Assembly (NCBI GenBank): GCA_016934675.1
Contig: JAFGSJ010000088.1
Location: 1 to 64,000, forward strand
Reading direction: 5' to 3'
DNA: 64,000 nt
DNA from: a bacterium
Lineage (GTDB): Bacteria > CSSED10-310 > JAFGSJ01
Part shown: piece by piece, positions 9,496 to 18,822 of the stretch
Layout: the number at the start of each line of letters is the position of its first letter
Position numbering within the stretch: the stretch's first letter is position 1
Program-made: the position numbers and the translations under genes
Notes under the pieces: model-generated
Told to the model about the DNA's origin: nothing
Database searches by the model: none
Seen by the model: the letters and a program-made list of their open reading frames with translations, nothing else

Positions 9496-10932
9496 TCACA
9501 GAAGAGAAATTCGCTTGCGATATACATTTCCGGCTCGATCATAAAGCTGGAGATCGACTTTTGACGCACCGGATGTCGGCAAGGGAATAATATCACTAAA
9601 TGAACCGTCTTCTTTCACTTTTACCGTAATATCCTCAACCACTAGACGAGCGCCTGGTTCTGTTTGACCTTCGATCAATAAAGTCGAAGGTGATATTCGT
9701 CGTGTGATCAGTTTGCTGAACGTCGGAGGAGTAATATCCTGGGACAATGCTTCAGTCTCGTAACTTACCAGAAAACTTTGCTTCGAACTGAATTCGCTCC
9801 TGATTTCAGAACCGACGGGACTTATACTCGACAAACGCCAGAAATAATTCCCCTTTTTCGGACCGGAAAGGGTATATGATAAACCGTTAATATCGAGATT
9901 AACAAGTAAGTCGTTAAAATCAATATCATTGGCTATCTGAAGATGATAGACATTGATATTTTCCCTTTTGGCCCAACTAAATTCAATACGGGCTTCATTC
10001 TCCGAGGCAAAACGAAAGAATTTCAGATTAGGAGGGTCGAGTAATTCAGGTGGGTACGGTATTTCCAATTGTGTTTCAAAGGTCCCCAGATGAGAAATCT
10101 GGAGGGCTTCTCGGGTTTTGACCTCCCTGGTCTGGCCCTGATTATTTTTGATCTCAACCAGGCCTTGAAAAACTGATATAGTCGATACCTTTTGTTTCTT
10201 CTTGAATGAGATTTCACTCTTCTGCATGATTTTGATCTCAGCGTTTTCATCATTGAGCATGATATCCGAGTTACGCGTTCTGATATTGAAATCTGCTTCA
10301 TCAGTTTCCTTAATGGAATAGACCTCGCGCGGTTTGAAACTGGTCCGGTCCCGACTCAGGTCCTTGATAATAATCATGGAGCTCGGATTCATACTTAAGA
10401 CATTCCCGCTATCGGTTGTGATCTCGGCCCGGGAATCCAGGCCAGTTTTAACTTTATCGCCGCTGCTGAGTTGCAAGCCAATGCGTGCATCAGACCAGGA
10501 TAGTTGGTCATGGAGGTTAACGGTTACTTGGCGGATAATCCGGGCGATTCGAGCCAGATATCCCTTTTGATAGAGTTTAAGAGCGGAGATGAATTTTTCA
10601 ATCTCAGTCACGAAATTATCGAGTTCAGTTCTATACTGGATCAATGCCAGGCCTGTGGTGCGTGAATTTTTCAGTTCTTGAAATTGTGTATGAAAATTTT
10701 CGATTTCTTGAGGTTCGGCACCAGCTATACGAACGTGTTCGATCAGCATCTCGATTTTTTGTTCGAGTTGATTAACACGCCATTCCACAAAGAATGCGAT
10801 TTTATCATAATAAACGAGCAATGCCAGGACCGTAAGGACACATATCCCGATGATCAGCAGGGCCAATTGCATCCGGGAGATTTTTATTCTGTACCAAAAA
10901 TCCCAGGGTGATTCGCCTCTCTCTTTTTTCAT
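9496..10932 (-). CDS. Membrane-anchored FecR-domain protein
   Basis: The product has 478 residues: a short cytoplasmic N-terminus, one membrane helix (about 19-40), a coiled-coil segment (about 45-125), then a FecR-type beta domain beginning at LQLSSGDKVKTGLDSRAEI and running to about 290. Two further beta domains follow: a fibronectin-like one (about 305-395) and a C-terminal immunoglobulin-like one starting near DITPPTF. It is therefore a mostly periplasmic scaffold. FecR domains in this setting often occur with LysM or peptidoglycan contacts rather than iron regulation, and no FecI-type sigma factor is adjacent. It sits between the HD-GYP and transducer genes with gaps of 9 and 15 bases, suggesting a sensory accessory role. 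Confidence 0.75.
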   Translation of the reverse strand: MKKERGESPWDFWYRIKISRMQLALLIIGICVLTVLALLVYYDKIAFFVEWRVNQLEQKIEMLIEHVRIAGAEPQEIENFHTQFQELKNSRTTGLALIQYRTELDNFVTEIEKFISALKLYQKGYLARIARIIRQVTVNLHDQLSWSDARIGLQLSSGDKVKTGLDSRAEITTDSGNVLSMNPSSMIIIKDLSRDRTSFKPREVYSIKETDEADFNIRTRNSDIMLNDENAEIKIMQKSEISFKKKQKVSTISVFQGLVEIKNNQGQTREVKTREALQISHLGTFETQLEIPYPPELLDPPNLKFFRFASENEARIEFSWAKRENINVYHLQIANDIDFNDLLVNLDINGLSYTLSGPKKGNYFWRLSSISPVGSEIRSEFSSKQSFLVSYETEALSQDITPPTFSKLITRRISPSTLLIEGQTEPGARLVVEDITVKVKEDGSFSDIIPLPTSGASKVDLQLYDRAGNVYRKRISLL

Positions 10933-10941
10933 CCTATTCCT

Positions 10942-12843
10942 CTAACGTGTTGTTGGTTGCTGTTCATACTCTTCCTGTGCGATAGGTGATATCTGATTTT
11001 CAGAGTATTTTTCAGCATAGTGCTGTTCATTGAAAACCTGAACGAAAGCATTGACCAGGTCGGGATCATAGCGTGTTCCAGCCCATTCTTGGATTTTTAC
11101 GAGGACGAGTGTCGGGTCCATCCTTTGCTGATAAGGACGATCGGAGGTCATAGCGTCAAACGTATCTGCGATAGCAATAATCCGGGCGTACAAGGGGATT
11201 TCCATAGCCTTGATCCCGTTCGGATAGCCTGAACCATTCCACCATTCATGATGGTATTTCATGCCCGGGATGATTTCCTTCATCATTTTAATGGGGCCCA
11301 TGATAGTTGCACCCAAGACCGGATGGGTCTTCATGATCTCATATTCCTCATCAGTCAATTTACTGGTTTTGAGTAAAACGCTATCGCGAATGCCTATTTT
11401 GCCCACATCGTGCAACATGGCAGCGATACGCAATTCTTCCAATTGTTTCGGGGCAAGTCCCACTCGAGTTCCCAAATCGAGACTGAGTCGAGTAACGCGT
11501 AAAGAATGGCCGCGGGTGTATGGATCACGAGCATCAATTGCTGCGACGATTGTTTCCATCGAACTGAAAAAGAGATCGCGAATATCATGAGCACGTTGTT
11601 CCAATTCGGCCAAGTAATTCCTGATTTGAGTGGTCATATTATTAAAAGCACTGGCTAGGAGTCCAATTTCATTTTTGGTACTAACCTGAACATTGATGGC
11701 ATGGTTTCCGGCAGCAAACTGCTCAGCCGCTCTGGTCAAGGTGAGTACAGGTCGCGTCAAGTGAAAAGCCAGAAAACCGGCCAGGGTAATGGCTAAAATA
11801 ATGGCAATCGCGCCATAACGTCTCAGTTTTTTCGTGGTTTCGAACAGGGGGAAAAAGGCGATCTCTCGTGGTTCCTGAGCTACAATACTCCAAGCTAGAA
11901 GTCCTGTTTCACCGGTAAACCGCTCCCAATTGATTTCATCGATCAATTTAATATTTGCCAACATATCACGATCATTGTCAGACTTGAGCGAGAAAGAAGC
12001 GGTAATTTCCTGTTGATCAGCCTGAAAAATGGTCTGCATTTCCTTGATTTTTTTCACGATGGGTGACTGGCTGAAATCCTTTAATTCGAGGGCGATTCGT
12101 TCATCTGTGTGAGCAATAACCCGACCTGAGCGATCAATGATAAAGGTTTCCGGGCCTGTTTTTGAAGGTGAAACGGTGGCAATATGATTGCGAATGGGCG
12201 TAATGTTGATTTCGGCATAAAGAACACCGACCGGTTGTCCCCGGTCCCACAGCGGTAAAACATAATGTATCAGTGTCTCAATAACCGGTGCGTTCTGATT
12301 TGTGATTATGACATTGTCCGGCAAAGAGTTGTTCTGGCCCCGATTCGATTCATATCGTCGAAGGAAAGGATCAGAAATATAGACCTGGCCCGCTAAAACA
12401 CGCTGATAGAGTCCTTGGTCCCGAACAAGGACCGATAGCTGATCGTTCTGCGTCAGAACCTGTTTGGAATTATCATAAAGTCGGGTTTGAAGGTTCTCGA
12501 ACCTGATCCAGACCACATCAATATTATTATTTTGCGCGACGATAATACCTGACAGTGAATCCTTGAGCTCAGGAGAAAAATTCGGATTGGTCTGGATTTC
12601 AGAAAGCGTTTCCAGATAATTTTTAATGGAATTATTAAAATTATTGATCCATTGGGCACTATTTTCAGCAAGGACAGAATTGATCTCATGTACATGGGTC
12701 CCGATCATATTTTCAGAATCACCGAAGAAAATACTGTTGGACACGAGTAAGGGGATGAGCGCGGCAATCAACATAAAAAGGAGAATCTGGAACAGAATCG
12801 AGTAGCGAGTTTGCCAGATTTTAGTCCACAGTTTCACTGACAT
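10942..12843 (-). CDS. Membrane-bound HD-GYP cyclic-di-GMP phosphodiesterase with extracytoplasmic Cache-like sensor
   Basis: Translation from the ATG at 12843 gives about 633 residues. Two membrane helices bracket a ~320-residue periplasmic dCache-like sensor. A HAMP domain follows, then an HD-GYP domain with HDVGKIGI and the GSGYPNG signature, which hydrolyses c-di-GMP. All expected metal-binding residues in these motifs look intact. The gene overlaps the upstream diguanylate cyclase gene by about 20 bases. GGGAGG abuts the ATG, so a GTG six bases further in (12837) may be the true start. Having a cyclase and a phosphodiesterase in one operon suggests that a single input sets a local c-di-GMP level. 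Confidence 0.9.
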   Translation of the reverse strand: MSVKLWTKIWQTRYSILFQILLFMLIAALIPLLVSNSIFFGDSENMIGTHVHEINSVLAENSAQWINNFNNSIKNYLETLSEIQTNPNFSPELKDSLSGIIVAQNNNIDVVWIRFENLQTRLYDNSKQVLTQNDQLSVLVRDQGLYQRVLAGQVYISDPFLRRYESNRGQNNSLPDNVIITNQNAPVIETLIHYVLPLWDRGQPVGVLYAEINITPIRNHIATVSPSKTGPETFIIDRSGRVIAHTDERIALELKDFSQSPIVKKIKEMQTIFQADQQEITASFSLKSDNDRDMLANIKLIDEINWERFTGETGLLAWSIVAQEPREIAFFPLFETTKKLRRYGAIAIILAITLAGFLAFHLTRPVLTLTRAAEQFAAGNHAINVQVSTKNEIGLLASAFNNMTTQIRNYLAELEQRAHDIRDLFFSSMETIVAAIDARDPYTRGHSLRVTRLSLDLGTRVGLAPKQLEELRIAAMLHDVGKIGIRDSVLLKTSKLTDEEYEIMKTHPVLGATIMGPIKMMKEIIPGMKYHHEWWNGSGYPNGIKAMEIPLYARIIAIADTFDAMTSDRPYQQRMDPTLVLVKIQEWAGTRYDPDLVNAFVQVFNEQHYAEKYSENQISPIAQEEYEQQPTTR

Positions 12844-14263
12844 CCTCCCTTGATGCGATATAGACCATGTTTCGACATTCACCTTTGGCTTGGAACATGG
12901 CCTTGTCCGCCATGAGAATGAGCTCATCCTTGTTTTTGGCATGAATGGGAAAGGTAGCCACTCCAAATGAAGCGGTCAGATGCACCTTGTTACCCGTATT
13001 TTCGAGGAAAACATGCTCAGCAAGCTTGCGGCGCATGGATTCAGCCAACTGAAAAGTCTCCTGTGTTCCCGTTTCAGGCAGGACCAGAACGAATTCATCC
13101 CCACCATACCGGGCAATCAGGTCCGTTTCCCTGAAGTGGCTCTTCATAAGCTCAGCAACCTCTTTTAATGCTTCACGACCGATCATGTGACCGAAGTTAT
13201 CGTTGACTAATTTGAAATAATCGATATCCATGAAAATGAATGAAACCTGGCTTTTATATCGTTGGGCCCGCGTGATTTCAGCCTCAAGGACCTGATTTAA
13301 AAACCGGGCATTGTAGAGGGAGGTCAGGTCATCGGTCACGGCAAGTTCTTCCGCTTGATTGAACAGATTTGCGTTCTCCAGGGCGATTGCTGCAGAATCA
13401 AGTAAACTCGAAATCGTGCTTAAATCCTTTTTTCTGAAAGGTTCATTATCGAGACGATTTAAAATCTCGATGACGGCCAGAAGCTTCCCTTTAAAAATAA
13501 TGGGGGCGCATAAGATTGAACGGGTGACAAATCTGGTCTGGATATCGATGCCACGATAGAAGCGTTCATCATGCTGAGCATCATTGACAATAAGCGGTTT
13601 CTTTTGCTGGGCTACCCAACCGGCAACACCCTGTCCCATTTTCAAACGGAATTGCTTGATTTTCTTTCTCTTGAGACCACGGGCATCTTTGAAATAGAGT
13701 TCATGCGATTTTTCGTCCAACATCAGCAGTGACCAAGCTTCAGCTTTGATTAAATCTGTGATCATATCCATGATCGAATTGACAACCTCATCCAAATGCA
13801 AGGTCGAGGTTACGGTTCGGCCGGTTTCAATAATGATGGAGAGCTGGTCCAATCTATCGAGCATTTTGACACGATACTGGTCCATTTTTCTGTAATGATG
13901 ATGAATTTGACAGGCCCGATCCAAGACAAGGGGTACACGTTCTTGATGCTCAGGAAAATGTAAAACATCGAAAAAATCAACCATGGACGAATGCCAGACC
14001 CGCAGAGATCGAATGGCTGGCGTGGTAATCAGTATTATGGGCACATTGGGATTGGCTTGTTGTATTTGATTGCATTCGTTCAGCCGAGTTGGTGAGATCA
14101 CCTCAAACAGGACTGTGGCAAAATATCCGATTTCAATACGTTTGCTTTGTTTTTCCGTTAACATCCTGGTATGGACGATCGATCTGCTCTGTGCAGCCTG
14201 GGTTGAAACCTGCTTGATCATTCGTAAAGTACTCTCTTGACCAATAAAAAGAATATGCTCCAT
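12821..14263 (-). CDS. GAF-GGDEF diguanylate cyclase with receiver-like N-terminus
   Basis: The 480-residue soluble protein makes c-di-GMP from GTP. Residues 1-120 look like a degenerate receiver domain with no clear phosphoacceptor Asp context. A GAF domain spans about 140-305 and probably binds a small ligand. The GGDEF domain has its active motif at 387-391, preceded by the allosteric inhibitory motif RETD at 378-381, exactly five residues before GGDEF, so product inhibition is expected. It is the first gene of the operon transcribed from the promoter at 14335-14363, followed by HD-GYP, FecR and transducer genes. Confidence 0.93.
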   Translation of the reverse strand: MEHILFIGQESTLRMIKQVSTQAAQSRSIVHTRMLTEKQSKRIEIGYFATVLFEVISPTRLNECNQIQQANPNVPIILITTPAIRSLRVWHSSMVDFFDVLHFPEHQERVPLVLDRACQIHHHYRKMDQYRVKMLDRLDQLSIIIETGRTVTSTLHLDEVVNSIMDMITDLIKAEAWSLLMLDEKSHELYFKDARGLKRKKIKQFRLKMGQGVAGWVAQQKKPLIVNDAQHDERFYRGIDIQTRFVTRSILCAPIIFKGKLLAVIEILNRLDNEPFRKKDLSTISSLLDSAAIALENANLFNQAEELAVTDDLTSLYNARFLNQVLEAEITRAQRYKSQVSFIFMDIDYFKLVNDNFGHMIGREALKEVAELMKSHFRETDLIARYGGDEFVLVLPETGTQETFQLAESMRRKLAEHVFLENTGNKVHLTASFGVATFPIHAKNKDELILMADKAMFQAKGECRNMVYIASREDVSETVD

Positions 14264-14334
14264 AAATGTCCATACTCCGCTTTTTTAAGGGAAATGAAAA
14301 AGATTTTCCCGAAACATAATCCATCTGTATATGG

Positions 14335-14363
14335 ATTTTAAGGATATTAGCTTGTTCTGTCAA
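14335..14363 (-). promoter_or_regulatory. Strong sigma-70-type promoter for the signalling operon
   Basis: On the reverse strand TTGACA (14363-14358) is followed after 17 bases by TAAAAT (14340-14335). The start point would lie near 14328, giving a leader of about 65 bases that contains a small GGGAAA/TTTCCC hairpin. It probably drives the four genes from 14263 down to 7240. Confidence 0.7.
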
Positions 14364-14407
14364 GTACAGGTCAGGATCACCGGACAGTGGAACAGGAAGA
14401 GAGCGGT

Positions 14408-15025
14408 TCAATCGGAAGCGACCCATGTATCCAGTTTTTCCTTGCTTTTCAACTGATTTGACACTTTTTGTGCCGTTTCCCTGTCGTTGAAATGGCCGAC
14501 CCTCACGCGATACAATGTTTTTCCTTGTGTAGTAACTGGTTCAGTATAAGCAGGGAAATCATGGTTTAGCAATGTTTGAGCGAGAGTTTTAGCTGCGTCA
14601 CGTTCTGAAAAAGAGGCGACCTGAATGGAATATCGTCCGGGTTGCGGAGTGGGCAGTTGGACTTCCGGAACAGGAGTCGGAGTGAGTGGAGGTTTGATGG
14701 TCGGGGTAGCAGTGGGTTTCGATGTTTTGGTTATTTGGGTGCTCGCGGTTTGCGGAATGATTGGAGTGGCACGATGGACAGACTTATAAAAAGACAGTTC
14801 ATCCGATTCGAATGGAATAGGAGTCTGGTCCTGATTGAACGCGGACATATCGTGGCTCGGTTGTTGTTGTGGATATGATTTATCTGCAGCCGCGAATGGT
14901 TTGACTCCATGCACTCGACCGACCTGATATCCCAAGATAAACATGAGTAGTGCGATCAGGGCGCAGACGCAGAGAAAAAGCATGAATGTGGTCTGCGTGA
15001 AAGAGTAGTTTTTGTTCAGAGACAT
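14408..15025 (-). CDS. SPOR-domain cell-envelope protein
   Basis: The product has 205 residues. A short cytoplasmic tail precedes one membrane helix (about 13-33), then a Pro/Thr/Lys-rich linker and a C-terminal SPOR domain (about 130-205, beginning RYSIQVASF). SPOR domains bind peptidoglycan strands stripped of stem peptides and usually bring proteins to the division septum, so a role in cell division or wall remodelling is likely. AAGGAG precedes the ATG. The gap to the downstream cyclase gene contains that operon's own promoter, so the SPOR gene is probably a separate unit. Confidence 0.85.
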   Translation of the reverse strand: MSLNKNYSFTQTTFMLFLCVCALIALLMFILGYQVGRVHGVKPFAAADKSYPQQQPSHDMSAFNQDQTPIPFESDELSFYKSVHRATPIIPQTASTQITKTSKPTATPTIKPPLTPTPVPEVQLPTPQPGRYSIQVASFSERDAAKTLAQTLLNHDFPAYTEPVTTQGKTLYRVRVGHFNDRETAQKVSNQLKSKEKLDTWVASD

Positions 15026-15043
15026 ATCATCATCTCCTTATCC

Positions 15044-15073
15044 ATTATGACAGTCCGATCAATACAATGTCGA
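15044..15073 (-). promoter_or_regulatory. Possible promoter for the SPOR gene
   Basis: On the reverse strand TCGACA (15073-15068) and CATAAT (15049-15044) are 18 bases apart, each matching consensus at five of six positions. The start would lie only about 10-15 bases before the gene's ribosome binding site. Confidence 0.35.
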
Positions 15074-15132
15074 TCAAGCGGACATGATCCAAAATCCAGT
15101 TGTCTGAGTAGGTATTAAGTGAGAACAAGTGT

Positions 15133-16281
15133 TCAATTTTCTTCTGAGGCCGTGTCAAGAAGCAGATCACGGCCAATGGCCTGAAATTTGTCAGCAATTT
15201 CCTTAAGATCAATGGCAGTATTATGCTCAAAACCATATATTTCACATTTCACTCTTGATTCACTCTTGATTTTTTGGACGAGTGGCACAAAATCACCATC
15301 ACCGCTGACCAGAATCATGACATCCAGTTTAGGCAAAAGAGAAATGATATCCATGGCCATTTCCATATCCCAGTTACCTTTAGCGGAGCCGTCACCACGG
15401 GTCCTGAGTTCCTTGGATTTGACCTCATAACCGCTTTTCGTTAAAAGAGTAATGAAATGGGTCTGGTCGATATCAGGTGTTTCAACGATATAGGCAATAG
15501 CCTTGAACAATTTGCGATCAACGGCCACTCGGGCAAGAAGGCGCTGAAAATCAAGACGACCGTTGAATTGCTGTCGGGCTGCATAAAACATGTTCTGGAC
15601 ATCAACAAAGAGGGCTGCCCGTTCTGCGATCTTGCGGTTGATCTGTTTACTCTTCAGCAATCCCAGGTTCACTGCTTTTTCCTGTTCAAGAATCCTGATG
15701 CTTTGCACAGCCCGGTCTCTGATTCGATCGAGTTGACGAATGAGTTCGCCTCGTTCTGCAATATCACCATCAATAAACTCATCCATCCGATGAATAATAC
15801 TAAGGACATGTTCTTCATCGATGTGGTTATGATTCAATTTCGATACTTGGGACTGGGTCTGCTCATGTCGCCTTTTTTCTTCCTCATACATATGTTGAAA
15901 ATAATCGAGTTTGTCTTGAAGATTTTGAATAACTTGAGTTTTTTGTTTGAATTCACCTATTTCGTGTGTCAGTTTCAGGTTTTCATTTTTCAACATGATG
16001 ATTTTTTCAGTCAAATGAGTATTTTCTTTTCTGATATTTTCGATTTTGGTACGAAGTTTTTTTTCAACAATAACTGATTGCTCGTTTTTACCAAGGTGTG
16101 CTTTTTCTTTTTTCCGGAGTTGGATAAGCTCCCGTTCAGTTTTGCGTAATCTCTTTTTGATCAGGACATGTGCTTCAAAGGGCACGGATTTTGGTCGTTT
16201 GTCCGATGACTGCCTGTTTGTCGATTTATCGCCTGAGACAGGAGCGGGCATAATGATTGGACCGGTTGAGGATATGGTCAT
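15133..16281 (-). CDS. NYN-domain (LabA/DUF88-type) nuclease-like protein with long coiled coil
   Basis: The 382-residue protein begins with a polar stretch, then a long coiled coil (about 38-150) and a helical linker. A C-terminal NYN domain (about 222-365) follows, a PIN-like RNase fold. The acidic active-site pattern is visible: D227 and N230 in FVDVQN, D305 in GNWDMEM, and D328/D330 in SGDGDF. NYN proteins are predicted metal-dependent RNA nucleases, and the substrate here is unknown. The coiled coil is much longer than in stand-alone NYN proteins and suggests oligomerisation or a partner. AAGGAAG precedes the ATG. A strong hairpin lies upstream, between this gene and the slipin gene. Confidence 0.85.
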   Translation of the reverse strand: MTISSTGPIIMPAPVSGDKSTNRQSSDKRPKSVPFEAHVLIKKRLRKTERELIQLRKKEKAHLGKNEQSVIVEKKLRTKIENIRKENTHLTEKIIMLKNENLKLTHEIGEFKQKTQVIQNLQDKLDYFQHMYEEEKRRHEQTQSQVSKLNHNHIDEEHVLSIIHRMDEFIDGDIAERGELIRQLDRIRDRAVQSIRILEQEKAVNLGLLKSKQINRKIAERAALFVDVQNMFYAARQQFNGRLDFQRLLARVAVDRKLFKAIAYIVETPDIDQTHFITLLTKSGYEVKSKELRTRGDGSAKGNWDMEMAMDIISLLPKLDVMILVSGDGDFVPLVQKIKSESRVKCEIYGFEHNTAIDLKEIADKFQAIGRDLLLDTASEEN

Positions 16282-16373
16282 GTGTTCTCACTTCCTTATG
16301 ACGAAGCAGGTTAAATGGGTGTGAAGTCTGACCAGCAATAGCACAAGCGGGTTAGAGTCACAGCACAGTGCAA

Positions 16374-16419
16374 TGAGCTGTTCCCTCGGGTTGAGTACAT
16401 GTCCCCGAGGGAACGCTCA
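16374..16419. repeat. Long perfect hairpin between the slipin and NYN genes
   Basis: TGAGC (16374-16378), one unpaired T, then an 11-base arm (16380-16390) pair with an 11-base arm (16404-16414) and GCTCA (16415-16419). This makes 16 base pairs with a single bulge and a 13-base loop. No T-run follows on either strand, so it is not a standard intrinsic terminator. It may be an RNA-processing or stabilising element, or a structured RNA. Confidence 0.75.
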
Positions 16420-16452
16420 CATTTCCATTTCACTTACAAACACAGGCTCTTC

Positions 16453-17199
16453 TTACTTCCTGTTTTCAAAAAAAGGTTTGAAGAGATCGATCGGGATTGG
16501 AAATATGGTCGTGGAATTGTTTTCTGAAGCGACTTCAGTTAAGGTCTGCAGGAACCTCATTTGAAGGGCCATCGGATGTGCTTCGATAATCTGGGCAGCA
16601 TCAGCCAGTTTATGAGCAGCTTGGAATTCACCTTCTGCCGCAATGACTTTCGCACGACGTTCCCGCTCGGCTTCGGCCTGTTTGGCCATTGCCCGTTGCA
16701 TTTCCTGGGGAAGATCGACATGTTTGACTTCCACCGCAGTGACCTTGATACCCCATGGATCGGTATGCAAATCAAGGATTTGTTGAAGTTTGTGGTTGAT
16801 CTTGTCTCGGTCTGCCAATAACTCATCGAGTTCGGTCTCACCCAAAACACTCCGTAATGTCGTCTGGGCAAGCTGTGATGTCGCATAAAGATAATTTTCG
16901 ACCTCAACGATGGCTCGATTAGGATCGATGACCCGGAAATAAATGACCGCGTTGACTTTGACCGAGACATTGTCCCGAGTGATGACGTCTTGGGGTGGTA
17001 CGTCCATGGTAACCAATCTCAGACTGACCCTGAGCAGACGATCGACACCCGGAATGATTAATCTTAAACCAGGCCCTTTCGGTGTTGGTAACAAACGACC
17101 CAACCGAAAAATGACGCCACGTTCATACTCGTTTAAAATACGAATGGCACTGAAAAGAATGGCAACGATAATGATAATAACAAAAGTGAAAGTAGTCAT
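16453..17199 (-). CDS. Slipin (stomatin/SPFH family) membrane protein
   Basis: The 248-residue product has an N-terminal membrane segment (about 3-20) followed by an SPFH/band 7 domain beginning [16 protein letters not shown]. It contains conserved family words such as [14 protein letters not shown] and [35 protein letters not shown], given here in abbreviated sense, leading into the oligomerising helix. Slipins form large membrane rings or rafts. It lies 67 bases downstream of the NfeD-type protease gene; slipin-NfeD pairing is a widely conserved arrangement in which the protease acts on or with the slipin. The C-terminus is short and lacks a long extra helix. Confidence 0.93.
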   Translation of the reverse strand: MTTFTFVIIIIVAILFSAIRILNEYERGVIFRLGRLLPTPKGPGLRLIIPGVDRLLRVSLRLVTMDVPPQDVITRDNVSVKVNAVIYFRVIDPNRAIVEVENYLYATSQLAQTTLRSVLGETELDELLADRDKINHKLQQILDLHTDPWGIKVTAVEVKHVDLPQEMQRAMAKQAEAERERRAKVIAAEGEFQAAHKLADAAQIIEAHPMALQMRFLQTLTEVASENNSTTIFPIPIDLFKPFFENRK

Positions 17200-17266
17200 T
17201 CATTCCTCCAATCAGCAAATGGTTTAAAGCAGATACAGCTCAATCAATGGATGCTGTAACGCAGAA

Positions 17267-18781
17267 TCAATCGATTTTATGCTCCCTTACCTTTAAATTC
17301 AAGCCTTGGACATCAATGACCTTAACCGGTTTTCCTTTTTCGATGGGCACATCACTACGGGCATTCCAGAGTTCTCCATGTACAAATATCTTACCTTGGA
17401 GCCCGACCTCGGTCCGAGCTTCGCCAATAGCTCCGACAAGTCCTTGTGAACCGGTAACCGAACTGGTGTTATGCACAGATACAATCCGCTGCAACACGAC
17501 AAACACAAAAGCCATGATCACCCCGGTCACAGAGAATATGGTCCAATAAGACACGCGAAAAGTTTCTCCGGCCAGGTCCGGGCCCGTCCTGAACAACATC
17601 AATCCCCCCAGAAATATGCACAAAACGCCGCCCACGGTCAAGAGACCATAACTCTGAATTTTAATCTCGGCAATGAACAGGACTATGGCCAAAATAATTA
17701 ACAGCATGGCGGCAAAATTGACCGGTAACACCTGAGATCCATAGAGTAGGAGGATGATGCTGATCCCCCCGACCACACCTGGCAGAATCAAACCGGGATT
17801 GTAGAGCTCGATTACCAGGCCGAGAGGACCTAATAAAGCCAGTATGAAAAACAGATCAGGATTACTGATCGTGCTCAGAAGCCGCTGGCGAAAAGACATC
17901 TCGTAGCGATTGATCTGGACCTTCTCGGTGTTCAATGCGATCGTGTCGCTGTCTTTGGTGACTTCACGGCCGTTGATTTTGGTCAGCAAATCTTCAAGAT
18001 CATCGGCAATCAGGTCAATGACGTTCTGGGCCAACGCTTCAGTTTCAGTGATCGATTTACTCTCAGTGACAGCTTTCTCAGCCCAATCTGCGTTGCGACC
18101 TCTCAACTCCGCAATACTTCTGATCCAGGAAGTCGTATGCTGCATGATTTTTTCATTCATGACATCACTTTTTTGGGGTTTTTTGGGCTTCTGCGTTTCA
18201 TCTTCAGAATCTGCACCGGTGTTTGTGGTATTGTTTTCGTGTGGACCAGTTTTTTCACCGGACCGCTTTCCAGTTTCCCTGCCCGAACCGAGTTCTTTTA
18301 TGAACTTATCGAGTTTCTTCTCAAGCCGGTCCATGGTTTCGTCAGAGTCCGGCTCGGATTCCTGTTGTCCCTGTCCTTGAGGAACGATATTGACCGGATG
18401 GGCCGCTCCAATGTTGGTGCTTGGGGCCATGGCGGCTATGTCGCTGGCCAGAGTAATAAATGTTCCGGCAGAGGCAGCCCAGGAACCTCGCGGCGAAATA
18501 TAGACGACCACCGGGATTTTCGAGTTAAGAATAGCAATGACGATATCCTTGGTCGAAGTTAAGAGCCCGCCCGGCGTATCCAACTGGATAATCAGACATT
18601 CAGCCTGTTCAGCTTCCGCCCTCGAGATCGATTCGGCAATGAACTCATTGACCGCAGGATTGATCGAATCACTGATCTGGATGACATCGACGTGACGGGC
18701 TTCGCACTTGACTGGTTGTAAGCCCAAAAGTGTGATCATGGTCAGGACCGTCATGATTGTGGTGAAAGAAAAACGATTCAT
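17267..18781 (-). CDS. NfeD-family membrane-bound serine protease (ClpP-like, long form)
   Basis: The product has 504 residues from the ATG at 18781, chosen because AAGGAG lies about nine bases before it; an upstream ATG at 18799 lacks such a site. A signal sequence (about 1-25) is followed by a ClpP-like protease domain with the nucleophile Ser104 in AASAG. The general-base Lys is probably Lys211 in the NEKIM stretch before SIAELRGRN. A polar insertion of about 65 residues separates them. Four to six membrane helices (about 300-440) and a C-terminal OB-fold NfeD domain follow. It is predicted to cleave a slipin or another membrane protein. It sits between gpsA and the slipin gene. Confidence 0.92.
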   Translation of the reverse strand: MNRFSFTTIMTVLTMITLLGLQPVKCEARHVDVIQISDSINPAVNEFIAESISRAEAEQAECLIIQLDTPGGLLTSTKDIVIAILNSKIPVVVYISPRGSWAASAGTFITLASDIAAMAPSTNIGAAHPVNIVPQGQGQQESEPDSDETMDRLEKKLDKFIKELGSGRETGKRSGEKTGPHENNTTNTGADSEDETQKPKKPQKSDVMNEKIMQHTTSWIRSIAELRGRNADWAEKAVTESKSITETEALAQNVIDLIADDLEDLLTKINGREVTKDSDTIALNTEKVQINRYEMSFRQRLLSTISNPDLFFILALLGPLGLVIELYNPGLILPGVVGGISIILLLYGSQVLPVNFAAMLLIILAIVLFIAEIKIQSYGLLTVGGVLCIFLGGLMLFRTGPDLAGETFRVSYWTIFSVTGVIMAFVFVVLQRIVSVHNTSSVTGSQGLVGAIGEARTEVGLQGKIFVHGELWNARSDVPIEKGKPVKVIDVQGLNLKVREHKID

Positions 18782-18822
18782 GATGAGTATCTCCTTCATC
18801 TCTATCTAAGCTTTACTGCTCT

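Noticed and set aside
15457..16077. 206-codon frame antisense to the NYN gene
   Set aside because: It mirrors the repetitive coiled-coil coding sequence and carries no domain.
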